Below, one piece after another: positions 9,016-20,238 of a stretch of 64,000 nt of DNA. Origin of the DNA: Pseudomonadota bacterium (GTDB lineage: Bacteria > Pseudomonadota > Gammaproteobacteria > Burkholderiales > Burkholderiaceae_C); NCBI GenBank assembly GCA_021848345.1, contig JAJZUV010000012.1, positions 1 through 64,000 on the forward strand. The letters run 5' to 3'. Made by a program: the position numbers and the translations under genes. Within the stretch, counting starts at the first letter, position 1. Every line of letters starts with the position of its first letter. The notes beneath the pieces were generated by a model that was not told where the DNA came from, did not search any database, and saw only the letters and a program-made list of their open reading frames with translations.

Positions 9016-9410
9016 CGGTAGATGTCCTCCGGATCCTTCAGCACCGGCGCCACGCTGGCCCAGGAGTCGTCCTGAAGCTCGCGGAAAAAGCAGGAGTGGC
9101 GTCCGGTATGGCAGGCGATGGGGGGCTCGTGGCCGAGCTGGCGCACGGTGAGCAGCAGCACGTCGCCGTCGCAGTCCAGGCGGATGGACTCGACCTTCTG
9201 CACATGGCCGGACTCCTCGCCCTTGTGCCACAGGCGCTTGCGCGAGCGCGACCAGAACACGGCCTCGCCCAGCTCGCGCGTGCGCTCCAGCGCATCGCGG
9301 TTCATCCACGCCACCATCAGCACGTCGCCGCTGCCGGCTTCCTGCACCACGGCGGTCACCAGGCCCTGCGCATCCCAGCGCACGGCGTCCAGCCAGTCCT
9401 TGTCGCTCAT
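9012..9410 (-). CDS. hisI: phosphoribosyl-AMP cyclohydrolase
   Basis: 132-residue zinc enzyme that opens the purine ring of phosphoribosyl-AMP (third step of histidine synthesis). Signature stretches are [33 protein letters not shown] with Mg/Zn ligands, and the zinc Cys pair region [11 protein letters not shown]. It is coupled to hisE by a 4-bp overlap. The gap of about 240 bp to hisF holds a dispersed repeat and interrupts an otherwise tightly packed his operon. Confidence 0.95.
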   Translation of the reverse strand: MSDKDWLDAVRWDAQGLVTAVVQEAGSGDVLMVAWMNRDALERTRELGEAVFWSRSRKRLWHKGEESGHVQKVESIRLDCDGDVLLLTVRQLGHEPPIACHTGRHSCFFRELQDDSWASVAPVLKDPEDIYR

Positions 9411-9483
9411 GCCCGAAGTGTAGTCAACCCCGCCGCCCGCCGCCCCAACGCCAGGACCGCGCCCGCCGCAGGACCGCAGTTCG

Positions 9484-9647
9484 CTTCAGGCCGCCTCCGG
9501 CGGCTCCGCAGCCCGCCTGGAGGCCTCCCTTGCCCGCGAGTCCTCCGATGCCGAGAACCCTCCTGCCGCAGGGCCGCCCCAAGGCAGGGGGTGCCCCCCT
9601 TGGGGGGGCGGAGCGGGGGTCGCCCCCCGCGACGGAGGGGGCCGTCA
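9484..9647 (+). repeat. dispersed 3'-end repeat, copy A (full length, after hisF)
   Basis: GC-rich repeat between hisF and hisI. It shares about 160 bp with copy B (29562-29720, opposite strand), including ATGCCGAGAACCCTCC and CGCAGGGCCGCCCCAAGG. It also shares the GGGGG-rich hairpin part with copies C and D. It ends with GACGGAGGGGG only a few bases from the hisF stop codon (9653-9655). Read in the direction of hisF transcription it directly follows the stop and can fold into several strong hairpins. No coding capacity or transposase is present. Confidence 0.85.
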
Positions 9648-9652
9648 ATCCC

Positions 9653-10423
<771 letters not shown>

Positions 10424-10434
10424 GGCGGGCGGGC

Positions 10435-11190
10435 TCAGGCCTTCTCGGAGGCGGCGTCGGCCTCGCCCACGCGCTGCAGCGCGGCGCGAAAGTCCAGCGC
10501 GCCGGTGTAGATCGCGCGCCCGCAGATCACCCCTTCGACGCCGCTGGGCTCGGCCTGCAGCAGGCGGTCGATGTCGGCCATCGAGGCCAGGCCGCCGGAG
10601 GCGATGACCGGAATGCTCAGCGCCTCGGCCAGGCGCACGGTGGCCTCGATGTTCAGCCCGGTGAGCATGCCGTCGCGACCGATGTCGGTGTAGATCACCG
10701 CCTCGACGCCGTATTCCTCGAACTTGCGGGCCAGGTCGATGACCTCGTGGCCGGTGAGCTTGCTCCAGCCGTCGGTGGCCACCTTGCCGTCGCGCGCGTC
10801 CAGGCCGACGATGATGTGGCCGCCGAAGGCGCTGCAGGCTTCCTTCAGGAAACCCGGATTCTTCACCGCGGCGGTGCCGATGATCACGTAACTCAGCCCG
10901 TCGTCGAGGTAGCGCTCGATGGTCTCGAGGTCGCGGATCCCCCCGCCGAGCTGCACCGGGATCTCGTCGCCGACGGCGCGCAGGATGGCGCGGATGGCCG
11001 GCTCGTTCTCCGGACGCCCGGCGAAGGCGCCGTTGAGGTCGACCAGGTGCAGTCTGCGAGCACCCTGCTCCACCCAATGCATGGCCATCGCCGCCGGGTC
11101 GTTGGAGAACACGGTCGCGGCCTGCATCTCGCCTTGTTCGAGGCGGACGCACTGGCCGTTCTTCAGATCGATCGCGGGGATCAGCAACAT
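10435..11190 (-). CDS. hisA: ProFAR isomerase
   Basis: 251-residue (beta/alpha)8-barrel isomerase that converts ProFAR to PRFAR. The catalytic Asp8 is in [14 protein letters not shown] and the acid Asp in [12 protein letters not shown]. Phosphate-binding glycines are in [11 protein letters not shown] and [11 protein letters not shown]. The ATG at 11190 is chosen because the frame extends upstream to 11259 without family similarity. It is located between hisH and hisF as in most proteobacterial his operons. Confidence 0.96.
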   Translation of the reverse strand: MLLIPAIDLKNGQCVRLEQGEMQAATVFSNDPAAMAMHWVEQGARRLHLVDLNGAFAGRPENEPAIRAILRAVGDEIPVQLGGGIRDLETIERYLDDGLSYVIIGTAAVKNPGFLKEACSAFGGHIIVGLDARDGKVATDGWSKLTGHEVIDLARKFEEYGVEAVIYTDIGRDGMLTGLNIEATVRLAEALSIPVIASGGLASMADIDRLLQAEPSGVEGVICGRAIYTGALDFRAALQRVGEADAASEKA

Positions 11191-11255
11191 GGGCTGGGAA
11201 GCGAAGGGGGGCGAAAGGGGAACGAAGGCCTGCGCCGCGACCGCGGCGCAGGCCC

Positions 11256-11915
11256 TCAAGGTTTCCAGGACAGGAAATTGCGGTACAGCCGGAGTCCGGC
11301 GGCGGCGCTTTTTTCCGGGTGGAACTGGGTCGCGAAAATGGTACCCCGTGCGATGGCACTTGCAAATCGCAGGCCGTATTCGGTCTGACCCGCGATGTTG
11401 CGCGGGTCAGACGGCTCCGCGTAGAAACTGTGCACGAAATAAAACGCGGACAAATCCGCGATGCCATCCCACAGCGGGTGCACGCTGCCGTCGTGCGCGA
11501 CTTGCGCCACCTGGTTCCAGCCCATGTGCGGCACCTTGTAGCGGCTGCCGTCGGGCTGCAGCGCGTGTTCCAGCTCGAAGCGGCGCACGCTGCCGCCGAA
11601 CAGTCCCAGCCCGTCGGTGGGCCCTTCCTCGCTGCGCTCGAGCAGCATCTGCATGCCCACGCACACCCCGAACAGCGGTTTGCCCGCCTGCACGGCGTCC
11701 AGCACCGCCTGTTGCAGCCCGGACTCGCGCAACTCGCGCATGCAGTCGGGCATCGCGCCCTGCCCCGGCAGCACGATGCGCTCGGCCTGCTCGATCTGGC
11801 GCGCCTCGGAGCTGACCACGACCTGCCACGGCAGGCCCTTGGCCACATGTTGCACGGCCTGCGACACGGAGCGCAGGTTGCCCATGCCGTAATCGACGAT
11901 GGCGACGGTTTTCAT
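11256..11915 (-). CDS. hisH: imidazole glycerol phosphate synthase glutaminase subunit
   Basis: 219-residue class I glutamine amidotransferase that releases ammonia and channels it into HisF. The nucleophile Cys is in [13 protein letters not shown] and the His/Glu of the triad in [13 protein letters not shown]. The N terminus [16 protein letters not shown] is diagnostic. It is encoded upstream of hisA and overlaps only the optional hisA extension, not the true hisA start. Confidence 0.96.
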   Translation of the reverse strand: MKTVAIVDYGMGNLRSVSQAVQHVAKGLPWQVVVSSEARQIEQAERIVLPGQGAMPDCMRELRESGLQQAVLDAVQAGKPLFGVCVGMQMLLERSEEGPTDGLGLFGGSVRRFELEHALQPDGSRYKVPHMGWNQVAQVAHDGSVHPLWDGIADLSAFYFVHSFYAEPSDPRNIAGQTEYGLRFASAIARGTIFATQFHPEKSAAAGLRLYRNFLSWKP

Positions 11916-11964
11916 TGGCGAGGATGCCGGCGACGCGCCGCGGCGGCGGCGGCGCGCGGGGATT

Positions 11965-12552
11965 TCACAGCGAGCCTTTGGTGGACGGGATCTGCTGGGC
12001 CAGACGCGGGTCGGCCTCGGCGGCCTGGCGCAAGGCGCGCCCGAAGGCCTTGAACACGGTCTCGCACTGGTGGTGCGCGTTGTCGCCGCGCAGGTTGTCC
12101 ACGTGCACGGTGATGAAGGCGTGGTTGACCAGGCCCTGGAAGAACTCGTGCGCCAGTTCGACGTCGAAGGCGCCGATGCTCGAGCGCGTGAACGGCACCT
12201 GCCAGATCAGCCCGGGACGCCCGGAGAAGTCGATCACCACCCGCGACAGGGCCTCGTCCAGCGGCACGTAGGCATGGCCGAAACGGCGGATGCCCTTCTT
12301 GTCGCCCACCGCCTTGGCCAGCGCCTGGCCGACGGTGATGCCCACGTCCTCCACCGTGTGGTGGCCGTCGATGTGCAGGTCGCCGGCGGCGTGCACCTTC
12401 AGGTCGATCGCGCCGTGACGGGCGATCTGGTCGAGCATGTGGTCGAAGAAGCCGATGCCGGTGTGCAGGTCGGAGCGGCCGGTGCCGTCGAGGTCGAGCT
12501 CGACCTCGATACGGGTCTCGGCGGTCTGACGCAGGATCTGTGCGGTGCGCAT
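11965..12552 (-). CDS. hisB: imidazoleglycerol-phosphate dehydratase
   Basis: 195-residue monofunctional dehydratase that turns imidazole glycerol phosphate into imidazole acetol phosphate. The two Mn-binding repeats are visible: HHTVEDVGI and [10 protein letters not shown], along with [14 protein letters not shown]. The histidinol phosphatase domain fused to HisB in enterobacteria is absent, so that activity must be encoded elsewhere. ATG at 12552, 10 bp from hisC. Confidence 0.96.
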   Translation of the reverse strand: MRTAQILRQTAETRIEVELDLDGTGRSDLHTGIGFFDHMLDQIARHGAIDLKVHAAGDLHIDGHHTVEDVGITVGQALAKAVGDKKGIRRFGHAYVPLDEALSRVVIDFSGRPGLIWQVPFTRSSIGAFDVELAHEFFQGLVNHAFITVHVDNLRGDNAHHQCETVFKAFGRALRQAAEADPRLAQQIPSTKGSL

Positions 12553-12562
12553 GATGCCCCGA

Positions 12563-13654
12563 TTATTCACCAAGCCCGGACGGGGCGGCCTGCACGATGC
12601 CCCGCAGCGCGTGGACCAGGGCCTCGCACTGCGCTTCGGTGCCGATGCTGATGCGCAGGAACTGGGCGATGCGCTCGGGGCGCCGGAAGTGCCGCACCAG
12701 GATGCGCTGTTCGCGCAACTGGGCGGCCAGCTCGGCCGCGTCGTGCCGCGCATGGCGCGCGAACACGAAGTTCGCCGAGGACGGCAGCACCTCGAAACCC
12801 AGCTCGCGCAACTGCCCCGTCAATTGCTCGCGGCTGGCCACGATGCGCGAACGCGTATGCGCGAACCAGGTGTCGTCGTGCATGGCCGCGGTGGCCCCGG
12901 CCAGCGCCAGGCGGTCCATCGGGTAGGAATTGAAACTGTCCTTCACGCGCACCAGGCCTTCGATCAGCTCGGCCTGCCCGAGCGCGTAGCCCACGCGCAG
13001 CCCGGCCAGCGCGCGCGCCTTGGACAGCGTGCGCACCACCAGCAGCTGCGGGTAGCGCTCGATCAGCTCGGCCGCGCTCTGGGCGCCGAAATCCACGTAG
13101 GCCTCGTCGACCAGCACCGCCGAATCGGGGTTGCCCCGCAGCAGGCGCTCGATGTCCTCCAGCGGCAGCGCGATCCCTGTCGGCGCGTTCGGATTGGCCA
13201 GCACGATGCCCCCGTTGGGCCCCGCGTCCAGGTAGTCCTGCACACGCAGGCACAGCTGCGCGTCCAGCGGCACGGCGCGCGCCTGGATGCCGTACAGCCG
13301 GGCGTACACCGGGTAGAAGCTGTAGCTGATGTCGGGCATCAGCAGCGGCGCCTCGTGGCGGAACAGGGCCATGAAGGCATGCGCCAGCACTTCGTCGGAG
13401 CCGTTGCCCACGAACACCTGCTCGGGCTGCAGGCCGTGGTGCGTGGCGATGGCCTCGCGCAATTGCGTGGCCTCGGGGTCGGGGTACAGGCGCAGGTCCT
13501 CGCCGGCTGCGTCGCGAATCGCCTGCAGCACCCGCAAGGAGGGCGCGTAGGGGCACTCGTTGGTATTGAGCTTGATCAGCCCGGCGATGCGCGGCTGCTC
13601 GCCGGGCACGTAGGGCGTGAGGCCGTGCACGGCCTGGCTCCAGAATCGGCTCAT
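12563..13654 (-). CDS. hisC: histidinol-phosphate aminotransferase
   Basis: 363-residue PLP enzyme (aminotransferase class I/II) acting on imidazole acetol phosphate. The Schiff-base lysine lies in [16 protein letters not shown]. Other conserved parts are [28 protein letters not shown] and VDEAYVDF. It is between hisD and hisB in the operon. Confidence 0.95.
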   Translation of the reverse strand: MSRFWSQAVHGLTPYVPGEQPRIAGLIKLNTNECPYAPSLRVLQAIRDAAGEDLRLYPDPEATQLREAIATHHGLQPEQVFVGNGSDEVLAHAFMALFRHEAPLLMPDISYSFYPVYARLYGIQARAVPLDAQLCLRVQDYLDAGPNGGIVLANPNAPTGIALPLEDIERLLRGNPDSAVLVDEAYVDFGAQSAAELIERYPQLLVVRTLSKARALAGLRVGYALGQAELIEGLVRVKDSFNSYPMDRLALAGATAAMHDDTWFAHTRSRIVASREQLTGQLRELGFEVLPSSANFVFARHARHDAAELAAQLREQRILVRHFRRPERIAQFLRISIGTEAQCEALVHALRGIVQAAPSGLGE

Positions 13655-13696
13655 GGAAGGTTCGCGAAAGGACGATCGGTGGACGGACGCCTCGGG

Positions 13697-15052
13697 TCAG
13701 CCCGCTTCGTGTTCGAGGTCGATCAGGCGCATCTCGGCCGCGTTGGCATGGGCCTGCAGGCGCTCGCCGTGGCCCAGCACCGAGGCGATGCGCCCCAGGC
13801 GCGCCGCGCCGCGCCGGCTGACCTGGATCAGGCTGGTGCGCTTGACGAAGTCGTACACCCCCAGCGCCGAGGAGAAGCGCGCGGTGCCGGAGGTCGGCAG
13901 CACGTGGTTGGGCCCCGCGCAGTAGTCGCCCAGGGATTCCGAGGTGTAGGCGCCGAGGAACACCGCGCCGGCATGGCGCAGGCGATCGGCCAGCACGCGC
14001 GGCTCGCGCGTGGCCAGCTCCAGGTGCTCCGGCGCGATGCGGTCGGCCAGCTCGCAGGCCTGCTCCAGGTCGCGCACGCGGATGAACGCACCGCGCCCTC
14101 GCAACGAGGCCTCGATGATGGCGCGACGCGACATGCCGGGAAGCAGGCGCCGCATGGCCTGGTGCACCTGCTCCATGTAGTCCGGGTCGGGGCACAGCAG
14201 GATGCTCTGCGCCAACTCGTCGTGCTCGGCCTGGCTGAACAGGTCCATGGCCACCCAGTCGGCCGGCGTGCTGCCGTCGGCGATGACCAGGATCTCCGAG
14301 GGCCCGGCGATCATGTCGATGCCGCACACCCCGAACACCCGGCGCTTGGCCGCGGCCACGTAGGCGTTGCCCGGCCCGGTGATCTTGTCCACCTTGGGCA
14401 CGCTGGCGGTGCCGTAGGCCAGCGCGCCCACGGCCTGCGCGCCGCCGATGGCGAAGGCCCGGCTCACGCCGGCCACCGCGGCGGCGGCCAGCACCAGGGG
14501 GTTGCGCTCGCCGTCGGGCGTGGGCACGACCATGACGATCTCCGGCACGCCGGCCACGTGGGCCGGGATGGCGTTCATCAGCACCGACGACGGATACGCC
14601 GCCTTGCCCCCGGGCACGTAGATGCCCACGCGGTCCAGCGGGGTGATCTTCTGGCCCAGCAGCGTGCCGTCGGCGTCGTGGTACTCCCAGCTGCCGCCCA
14701 TGTGCTCGCGCTGGCGCTCGTGGTAGGAGCGCACCCGCTCGGCGGCGGCCTGCAGCGCCTCGCGCTGCTCGGCGGGAATGGCTCGCAGGGCCTCGTGCAA
14801 CTCGCGCTGGCCGATCTCCAGCGCGGCCATCGAGGCGGCCTCGACGCGGTCGAAGCGCTGCGTGTACTCCAGCACCGCGGCGTCGCCGCGACGACGCACG
14901 TCGTCGAGCATGTCGGCCACGCGCGCGTCGATCGCCGCGTTCTCCTCGGAGATGCGGTCGAACAGTTCGGCGTAGCGGGCCTCGAAATCGGGCACCGTGG
15001 CGTCCAGCCGACGCAACTGCGACAGCGCGTCGGGGGCTTGGGTGTCGGACAT
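13697..15052 (-). CDS. hisD: histidinol dehydrogenase
   Basis: 451-residue zinc enzyme catalysing the last two oxidations from histidinol to histidine with NAD. Characteristic segments are [18 protein letters not shown], the [12 protein letters not shown] loop, AEHDELAQS with catalytic His/Glu, and [17 protein letters not shown]. Slightly longer than the E. coli enzyme because of the N-terminal helix. It is co-directional with hisG (21-bp gap) and hisC. Confidence 0.96.
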   Translation of the reverse strand: MSDTQAPDALSQLRRLDATVPDFEARYAELFDRISEENAAIDARVADMLDDVRRRGDAAVLEYTQRFDRVEAASMAALEIGQRELHEALRAIPAEQREALQAAAERVRSYHERQREHMGGSWEYHDADGTLLGQKITPLDRVGIYVPGGKAAYPSSVLMNAIPAHVAGVPEIVMVVPTPDGERNPLVLAAAAVAGVSRAFAIGGAQAVGALAYGTASVPKVDKITGPGNAYVAAAKRRVFGVCGIDMIAGPSEILVIADGSTPADWVAMDLFSQAEHDELAQSILLCPDPDYMEQVHQAMRRLLPGMSRRAIIEASLRGRGAFIRVRDLEQACELADRIAPEHLELATREPRVLADRLRHAGAVFLGAYTSESLGDYCAGPNHVLPTSGTARFSSALGVYDFVKRTSLIQVSRRGAARLGRIASVLGHGERLQAHANAAEMRLIDLEHEAG

Positions 15053-15073
15053 GATGCGCTCTCCGGACGGGGT

Positions 15074-15742
15074 TCAGGCCTGGGCGGCGGCCGATGCCTG
15101 CGTGGCGTCGCGCAGCGCGGCCACCAGCGGCTTGAGGGCCGCGGCCTGGGTCTTGAAGGCTGCCTGGTTGATGATCAGGCGTGCCGAAATGTCCATGATG
15201 TGCTCGACCTCGACCAGCCCGTTGGCCTTGAGCGTGCCGCCCGAGGACACCAGGTCGACGATGGCATCGGCCATGCCGGTCAGCGGCGCCAGTTCCATCG
15301 AGCCGTACAGCTTGACCAGATCCACGTGCACCCCCTTGGCCGCGAAGTGCTCGCGCGCCAGGTGCACGTACTTGGTCGCCACGCGGATGCGCGCGCCCTG
15401 GCGCACCGCGGCCGCGTAGTCCCAGCCCCGTGGCGTGGCCACGCTGAGGCGGCAGCGCGCGATGCCCAGGTCCACCGGGCGGTACAGGCCGTCGCCTCCG
15501 TCGGCGGCGTCGGCCTCGAGCAGCACGTCCAGGCCGGCCACGCCGAGGTCGGCGCCGCCGTAGCGCACGTAGGTGGGCACGTCGCTGGCGCGCACCAGCA
15601 CCACGCGAAGATCGTCGCGATTGGTGCCCAGGATGAGCTTGCGGGTGCTTTGCGGGTCCTCGGAGACCGTGATCCCGGCGCGCTGCAGCAGCGGCAGGGT
15701 GTCGTCGAAGATGCGTCCCTTGGACAGCGCGAGGGTGAGCAT
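15074..15742 (-). CDS. hisG: ATP phosphoribosyltransferase, short form
   Basis: First and feedback-regulated enzyme of histidine synthesis (ATP + PRPP to phosphoribosyl-ATP). At 222 residues it is the short form that lacks the C-terminal regulatory domain of the roughly 300-residue long form. Short HisG enzymes normally need the HisZ regulatory subunit, and no hisZ is in this window. The N terminus [19 protein letters not shown] and the PRPP-binding segment [16 protein letters not shown] identify it. First his gene, 43 bp after murA. Confidence 0.94.
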   Translation of the reverse strand: MLTLALSKGRIFDDTLPLLQRAGITVSEDPQSTRKLILGTNRDDLRVVLVRASDVPTYVRYGGADLGVAGLDVLLEADAADGGDGLYRPVDLGIARCRLSVATPRGWDYAAAVRQGARIRVATKYVHLAREHFAAKGVHVDLVKLYGSMELAPLTGMADAIVDLVSSGGTLKANGLVEVEHIMDISARLIINQAAFKTQAAALKPLVAALRDATQASAAAQA

Positions 15743-15785
15743 GGCGGAAGCGGAGTGGATGCGGGAGAGTCGGCCCGGGGGCGCT

Positions 15786-17054
15786 TCAGCGCAGGCGCTC
15801 GATGCGCGCGCCGAGGGCGGCCAGCTTGTGTTCGATGGCCTCGTAGCCGCGGTCGAGATGGTAGATGCGCTCGATGCAGGTGCTGCCCTCGGCCACCAGC
15901 GCGGCGATCACCAGCCCGGCGGATGCGCGCAGGTCGGTGGCCATCACGGTGGCGCCCGACAGGCGCTCGACGCCCTGCACCACGCAGGTGTTGCCTTCCA
16001 CCGCGATGCGCGCGCCCAGACGCACCAGCTCCTGCACGTGCATGAAGCGGTTCTCGAAAATCGTCTCGGTCACCGTGGCGGTGCCCTCGGCCACGCAGTT
16101 CAGGGCCATGAACTGGGCCTGCATGTCGGTGGCGAAACCAGGGTACTCGCTGGTGCGCACCGACACCGCGGCCGGGCGGCCCGCGGGTAGCGCGTCGGCG
16201 CGCAGGCGCACCCAGTCGGCGCCGCATTCGACGCTCGCGCCCGAGGCGCGCAGCTTGTCGAGCAGCGCGTCCAGGTGTTGCGGAACGCAGTCGCGCACCG
16301 TCACGTCGCCGCGCGTGGCGGCCGCCGCGCACAGGAAGGTGCCGACCTCGATGCGGTCGGCCACGATGCGGTGATGCGCCCCACCCAGCTCCGGCACGCC
16401 GCGGATGCGCAGCCGCGAGCTGCCCGCGCCCTCGATGTCGGCGCCCATGGCCTGCAGCATGACCGCCAGGTCGACCACCTCGGGTTCCTGTGCGGCGTTC
16501 TCGATCACCGTCTCGCCGTCGGCCAGGCAGGCGGCCATCATCAGGTTCTCGGTGCCGGTGACCGTGACCATGTCGGTGGTGATGCGCGCGCCGCGCAGGC
16601 GCCCGCCCGGCACGCTGGCGACGATGTAGCCGTGTTCCACCTCGACCTGCGCACCCAGCTGCTGCAGGCCGCGGATATGCTGATCCACCGGGCGCGCGCC
16701 GATCGCGCAACCGCCCGGCAGGCTGACCCTGGCGTGCCCGAAACGGGCCAGCAGCGGGCCCAGCACCAGCACCGAGGCGCGCATGGTCTTGACCCGCTCG
16801 TAGGAGGCCTCGCAGGCGACGATGCGGTCGGCCTGCAGGTTCAGGCTGGCGCCGTCGCGCTCGACCCGCGCGCCCATCGAGCGCAACAGCTCGCCCAGGG
16901 TGTGCACGTCCATCAGCGCCGGCGCGTGATCCAGGCGCACCGGCCCGGCGGTAAGCAGGCTGGCCGCCATCAGGGGCAGCGCGGCGTTTTTCGCGCCGCT
17001 GGCGCCGACCTCCCCATGCAGGGGCTGGCCGCCGTCAATGCGCAGTTTGTCCAT
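15786..17054 (-). CDS. murA: UDP-N-acetylglucosamine 1-carboxyvinyltransferase
   Basis: 422-residue enzyme for the first committed step of peptidoglycan synthesis, transferring enolpyruvate from PEP to UDP-GlcNAc. Lys22 and Asn23 lie in [12 protein letters not shown]. The catalytic loop reads [16 protein letters not shown] with the active-site Cys that fosfomycin alkylates, so the enzyme is expected to be fosfomycin-sensitive. ATG 17054 gives the standard N terminus [10 protein letters not shown]; the longer frame to 17381 is not used. Located between ibaG and hisG, an arrangement common in betaproteobacteria. Confidence 0.96.
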   Translation of the reverse strand: MDKLRIDGGQPLHGEVGASGAKNAALPLMAASLLTAGPVRLDHAPALMDVHTLGELLRSMGARVERDGASLNLQADRIVACEASYERVKTMRASVLVLGPLLARFGHARVSLPGGCAIGARPVDQHIRGLQQLGAQVEVEHGYIVASVPGGRLRGARITTDMVTVTGTENLMMAACLADGETVIENAAQEPEVVDLAVMLQAMGADIEGAGSSRLRIRGVPELGGAHHRIVADRIEVGTFLCAAAATRGDVTVRDCVPQHLDALLDKLRASGASVECGADWVRLRADALPAGRPAAVSVRTSEYPGFATDMQAQFMALNCVAEGTATVTETIFENRFMHVQELVRLGARIAVEGNTCVVQGVERLSGATVMATDLRASAGLVIAALVAEGSTCIERIYHLDRGYEAIEHKLAALGARIERLR

Positions 17055-17217
17055 CGTGGCGCTCGATCGTGGAGGGGATGCCCCGGCGGCGCTTCGCGCC
17101 GCGCCGCGCGCGAAGCCTTGGCGGGCTGGGCAGCGAAGCCCTGGTGGGCCCGGCAAAGACGGGAATTCTAGCGGCGCGGCCGCCGATCGGCTGTCGGCGG
17201 GGCGGCGGACGCCGCGC

Positions 17218-17460
17218 TCAGTCCGGCAGGGGTTCGCCGGGCGCCAACGTGCGCATGGACAGGGCATGCACGCGCTCGCGCATGCCGTCGCCCAGCGTGG
17301 CGTACACCAGGCGGTGGCGCGCCAGGCGGCCCAGCCCGCTGAAGCTGGGGCTGACGATGGTGGCGTAAAAATGCTGCCCATCGCCTTGCACCTCCAGATG
17401 GGTGCATTCCAGGCCGGCGGCGATCAGCTCGCGCAGTTCTTCGGGAGTGGGCAGGGACAT
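17218..17460 (-). CDS. ibaG: BolA/IbaG-family protein
   Basis: 80-residue BolA-like protein of the IbaG (YrbA) branch, which pairs with monothiol glutaredoxins in iron-sulfur handling. The fold signature [24 protein letters not shown] and the conserved C-terminal [13 protein letters not shown] are present. ATG 17460 ([11 protein letters not shown]) is preferred to a GTG two codons upstream. As in E. coli it sits between the mla genes and murA. Confidence 0.9.
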   Translation of the reverse strand: MSLPTPEELRELIAAGLECTHLEVQGDGQHFYATIVSPSFSGLGRLARHRLVYATLGDGMRERVHALSMRTLAPGEPLPD

Positions 17461-17482
17461 CGCCACGGCAGTTCCTCGGTTT

Positions 17483-18238
17483 TCAGTTGCGCAGCTTGTA
17501 GCCGCGTCGGACCCAGCCCCAGGCCAGGCCCGCGCACACCAGGTTGCCCAGCAGCGCGGCCGCCAGGCAGCCCCACGGCGACACGTCGGAGACGCCGAAA
17601 AAGCCGTAGCGCATGCCGTCGACCAGGTAGAAGAAGGGGTTCAGGCGCGACACCGCCACCCAGAACGGGGGCAGGGTCGTGACGGAGTAGAACACGCCGG
17701 ACAGGAAGGTCGCGGGCACGATGATGAAGTTCTGGAACGCCGCCATCTGGTCGAACTTCTCGGCCCAGATGCCCGCCACCATGCCCAGCGAGCCCAGCAT
17801 GGAGGCTCCCAGCACCATGAACAGCAGCGCCCACAGGGGATCGTGCCACTGCAGGGGCACGAACCAGGCCGTGGCCAGCAGCAGTCCGCAGCCGACGAAC
17901 AGACCGCGCACCACGGAGGCCCCGACATAGCCCAGGAACAGCTGCCAGGGCTCGAGCGGGGACAGCAGCACGAACACCAGGTTGCCGGTGATCTTGGACT
18001 GGATCAGCGACGAGGAACTGTTGGCGAAGGCGTTCTGCAGCACGCTCATCATCGCCAGCCCCGGGATCAGGAAGCTGGTGTAGGGCACGCTGCCGTAGAC
18101 CAGCAGGTGCCCGGCGATGGCGTGGGAGAAGATCACCAGGTAGAGCAGGCTGGAGATGACGGGCGCGGCCACCGTCTGCAGCCACACCTTCCAGAAGCGC
18201 AGCACTTCCTTGCCGAACAGGGTGCGCAGCGCGTTCAT
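17483..18238 (-). CDS. ABC-2 type exporter permease (YadH-like)
   Basis: 251-residue integral membrane protein of the ABC-2 family with six hydrophobic segments and the family motif around VSRLNPFFYLVDGMRYGFFGVSDV near the C terminus. It overlaps the ATPase gene by 4 bp (ATGA), so the two form one transporter. The substrate is unknown; E. coli YadGH is the closest familiar pair. Lying inside the mla-ibaG-murA block suggests an envelope function, which is an inference from context only. Confidence 0.88.
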   Translation of the reverse strand: MNALRTLFGKEVLRFWKVWLQTVAAPVISSLLYLVIFSHAIAGHLLVYGSVPYTSFLIPGLAMMSVLQNAFANSSSSLIQSKITGNLVFVLLSPLEPWQLFLGYVGASVVRGLFVGCGLLLATAWFVPLQWHDPLWALLFMVLGASMLGSLGMVAGIWAEKFDQMAAFQNFIIVPATFLSGVFYSVTTLPPFWVAVSRLNPFFYLVDGMRYGFFGVSDVSPWGCLAAALLGNLVCAGLAWGWVRRGYKLRN

Positions 18239-19161
18239 GGCTGCGTCCCCGGCGAAGCCATGATCTGCAGGAACGCGTCCTCCAGGTCCGCGCGGCGCAC
18301 CTCGAGTTCCTCGATCTGGCAGCCTGCCGCGCGCAACTCGCCGAGGATGCGCTCCACCTCGGCGGCGTCGCGCACGGTCCACGCCATGCGCGCTCCCACC
18401 GCGCGCGCGCAGCGCGCCAGCTCGGGCGGCAGCGGCTGGCCGCCGGCGCGCAGCAGCAGTTGCGTGGAGGCGAAGCGCGCGAGCAGCGCGTGCGTGGCGT
18501 CCAGCGCCACCAGGCGGCCGAGCTTGAGCATGCCGATGCGGCTGCACAGCGACTCGGCTTCCTCCAGGTAGTGGGTGGTCAGCAGCACCGTGTGGCCCTG
18601 CCGGTTGAGATCGGTGATGAACTGCCACAGGCTCTGGCGCAGTTCCACGTCGACACCGGCGGTCGGCTCGTCGAGCACGATCACCGGCGGCTTGTGCACC
18701 AGCGCCTGCGCCACCATGACGCGGCGCTTCATGCCGCCCGACAGCGCGCGCATGTTCTGCTCGGCCTGCTGTGCCAGCCCCAGACGCTGCAGCAGTTCGT
18801 CGATCCACGCGTCGTTGCGCCGCAGTCCGAAGTAGCCCGACTGCAGGCGCAGCGCCTCGCGCACCGTGAAAAAAGGGTCGAAGACCAGTTCCTGCGGCAC
18901 CACGCCGAGCAGGCGGCGGGTCAGGTAGGGCTCGCGCGCAACCTCGTGTCCCAGCACCTGCACGCTGCCGGCGCTGGGACGCGCCAGGCCCGAGAGCATG
19001 CTGATCAGCGTGGTCTTGCCGGCCCCGTTGGCGCCGAGCAGCGCGAAGAACTCGCCCTGCGCGATGTCCAGGCTCACTCCGTCGACCACGTTGCGCGCGC
19101 CGTAACGCTTGACCACCCCCTGCAGGCGCACCGCGGGGACGGCTCCATCCACGGACTTCAT
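18235..19161 (-). CDS. ABC exporter ATPase (YadG-like)
   Basis: 308-residue nucleotide-binding subunit. Walker A is LLGANGAGKTT, the ABC signature is ALSGGMKRRVMVAQAL, Walker B is VIVLDEPTAGVD, and the switch His is in LLTTHYLEEAE. The C-terminal 80 residues resemble the DUF4162 extension of ABC-2 ATPases. ATG 19161 overlaps the mlaB stop (ATGA) and its own stop overlaps the permease start, so three genes are translationally coupled. Confidence 0.9.
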   Translation of the reverse strand: MKSVDGAVPAVRLQGVVKRYGARNVVDGVSLDIAQGEFFALLGANGAGKTTLISMLSGLARPSAGSVQVLGHEVAREPYLTRRLLGVVPQELVFDPFFTVREALRLQSGYFGLRRNDAWIDELLQRLGLAQQAEQNMRALSGGMKRRVMVAQALVHKPPVIVLDEPTAGVDVELRQSLWQFITDLNRQGHTVLLTTHYLEEAESLCSRIGMLKLGRLVALDATHALLARFASTQLLLRAGGQPLPPELARCARAVGARMAWTVRDAAEVERILGELRAAGCQIEELEVRRADLEDAFLQIMASPGTQP

Positions 19162-19550
19162 CGCTGCGACCGGTCCTCGATCGGGCCGGCGGGCGCGGCG
19201 TCGGCGCCGTCGAGCACGAAGCCGACGCCGTAGGCCCGGGCGAGCGTGCGCAGGCGCTCGGGCACGCGCGACACCTCGATCCCGCCGCTTCCGGCACGAC
19301 GATGCAGTTCCATCAGCAGCGCCAGACAGGAGGAATCGAATCGCCGCAGGCCGCCCGCGTCGATACGCCACGGCGCGGCCTGCGAGGCCAGTGCCTGCAG
19401 CGCCTCACGCAGCAGCGTCGGCGTCTGCTGCACCGTCACTTCCTCGGCCAGCGCGAAATGGGCGCCGGTCGTGGAAAGCGCCTGCCCGCCGGCCCCGGAT
19501 CCCGGGGAGGCGCCGGGCGCCTGCTGCGAGCGGGCGTGCGGATCGCTCAT
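19158..19550 (-). CDS. mlaB: STAS-domain protein MlaB
   Basis: 130-residue protein with a STAS domain at about residues 35-120; the phosphorylatable-serine region reads RRFDSSCLALLMELHRRAG. MlaB binds MlaF and stabilises the MlaFEDB lipid transporter. The first 30 residues are low complexity. Start ATG 19550 overlaps the mlaC stop by ATGA. Confidence 0.82.
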   Translation of the reverse strand: MSDPHARSQQAPGASPGSGAGGQALSTTGAHFALAEEVTVQQTPTLLREALQALASQAAPWRIDAGGLRRFDSSCLALLMELHRRAGSGGIEVSRVPERLRTLARAYGVGFVLDGADAAPAGPIEDRSQR

Positions 19551-20179
19551 TGCTGCTGACCGCCCTTGGCGAGTTCCTCGTTGCGCTGCTTGAGCACACC
19601 GATCAGGCCGTCGATCCCCTTGCTGTTGATCTCCTGCGCGAACACGCCGCGGTAGTTGTCGACCAGCCACACGCCCATCACGTTCACGTCGGAGATCTTC
19701 CAGTCCTCGCCCTGCTTGAGCAAGCGGTAATCGAGCTGCACCTGCTCGCCGTTGTCCAGCACGCGGGTACGCACGACCACGCTGGTGGCGTGGGGCGCGG
19801 CGCGCAACGGCAGGTACTGCACCGTCTGGTCCTTGATGCGCCCGATGGCCCCCGAATAGGTGTGGATCAGCAGTTCCTTGAACTGCTCCTGCAGCGCGTC
19901 GCGCTGCTGGGGCGTGGCGCGGCGCCAGGCCGGGCCCACGGCCGAGGCGGTCATGCGCTTGAAATCCAGGTACGGCAATACCTTGGTCTGCACGAGTTGC
20001 TCGATCTTGGCATGGTCGCCGGCCTTGAGATTCGGATCCGAACGCACGGAGTTCATCACCGATTCGGTCAGGCTGCGCACCACCTGCACGGGCGGCGCGA
20101 CCTCGTCGGCATGCGCGACCCCGCCCACCATGAAGGCCAGCACGGCCGGCAGGAACAACCCTCGAAACTTGGCAAACAT
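19547..20179 (-). CDS. mlaC: periplasmic phospholipid-binding protein MlaC
   Basis: 210-residue soluble carrier that ferries phospholipids between MlaA in the outer membrane and MlaFEDB in the inner membrane. It has a signal peptide ending GVAHA, then the Tox-REase-like MlaC domain with LPYLDFKRMTASAVGPAWRRATPQQR and DWKISDVNVMGVWLVDNYRG. ATG 20179 gives a proper signal peptide; a frame extension upstream would add a charged leader. Confidence 0.93.
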   Translation of the reverse strand: MFAKFRGLFLPAVLAFMVGGVAHADEVAPPVQVVRSLTESVMNSVRSDPNLKAGDHAKIEQLVQTKVLPYLDFKRMTASAVGPAWRRATPQQRDALQEQFKELLIHTYSGAIGRIKDQTVQYLPLRAAPHATSVVVRTRVLDNGEQVQLDYRLLKQGEDWKISDVNVMGVWLVDNYRGVFAQEINSKGIDGLIGVLKQRNEELAKGGQQQ

Positions 20180-20238
20180 GATCTGCTCCCTTGGAATCTG
20201 CGGCGCCGGGCGCCGCGGTGTCATGGGGTTTCCGGACC

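Noticed and set aside
15743-15785. Histidine leader-peptide attenuator before hisG
   Set aside because: The murA-hisG gap is 43 bp with no His-codon run and no terminator.
12545-16045. 1166-codon plus-strand frame
   Set aside because: Antisense shadow of hisC, hisD and hisG.
17483-19297. Possible ATPase-permease fusion
   Set aside because: The upstream part is a shadow of the ATPase gene; the ATGA overlap at 18235-18238 explains the arrangement.
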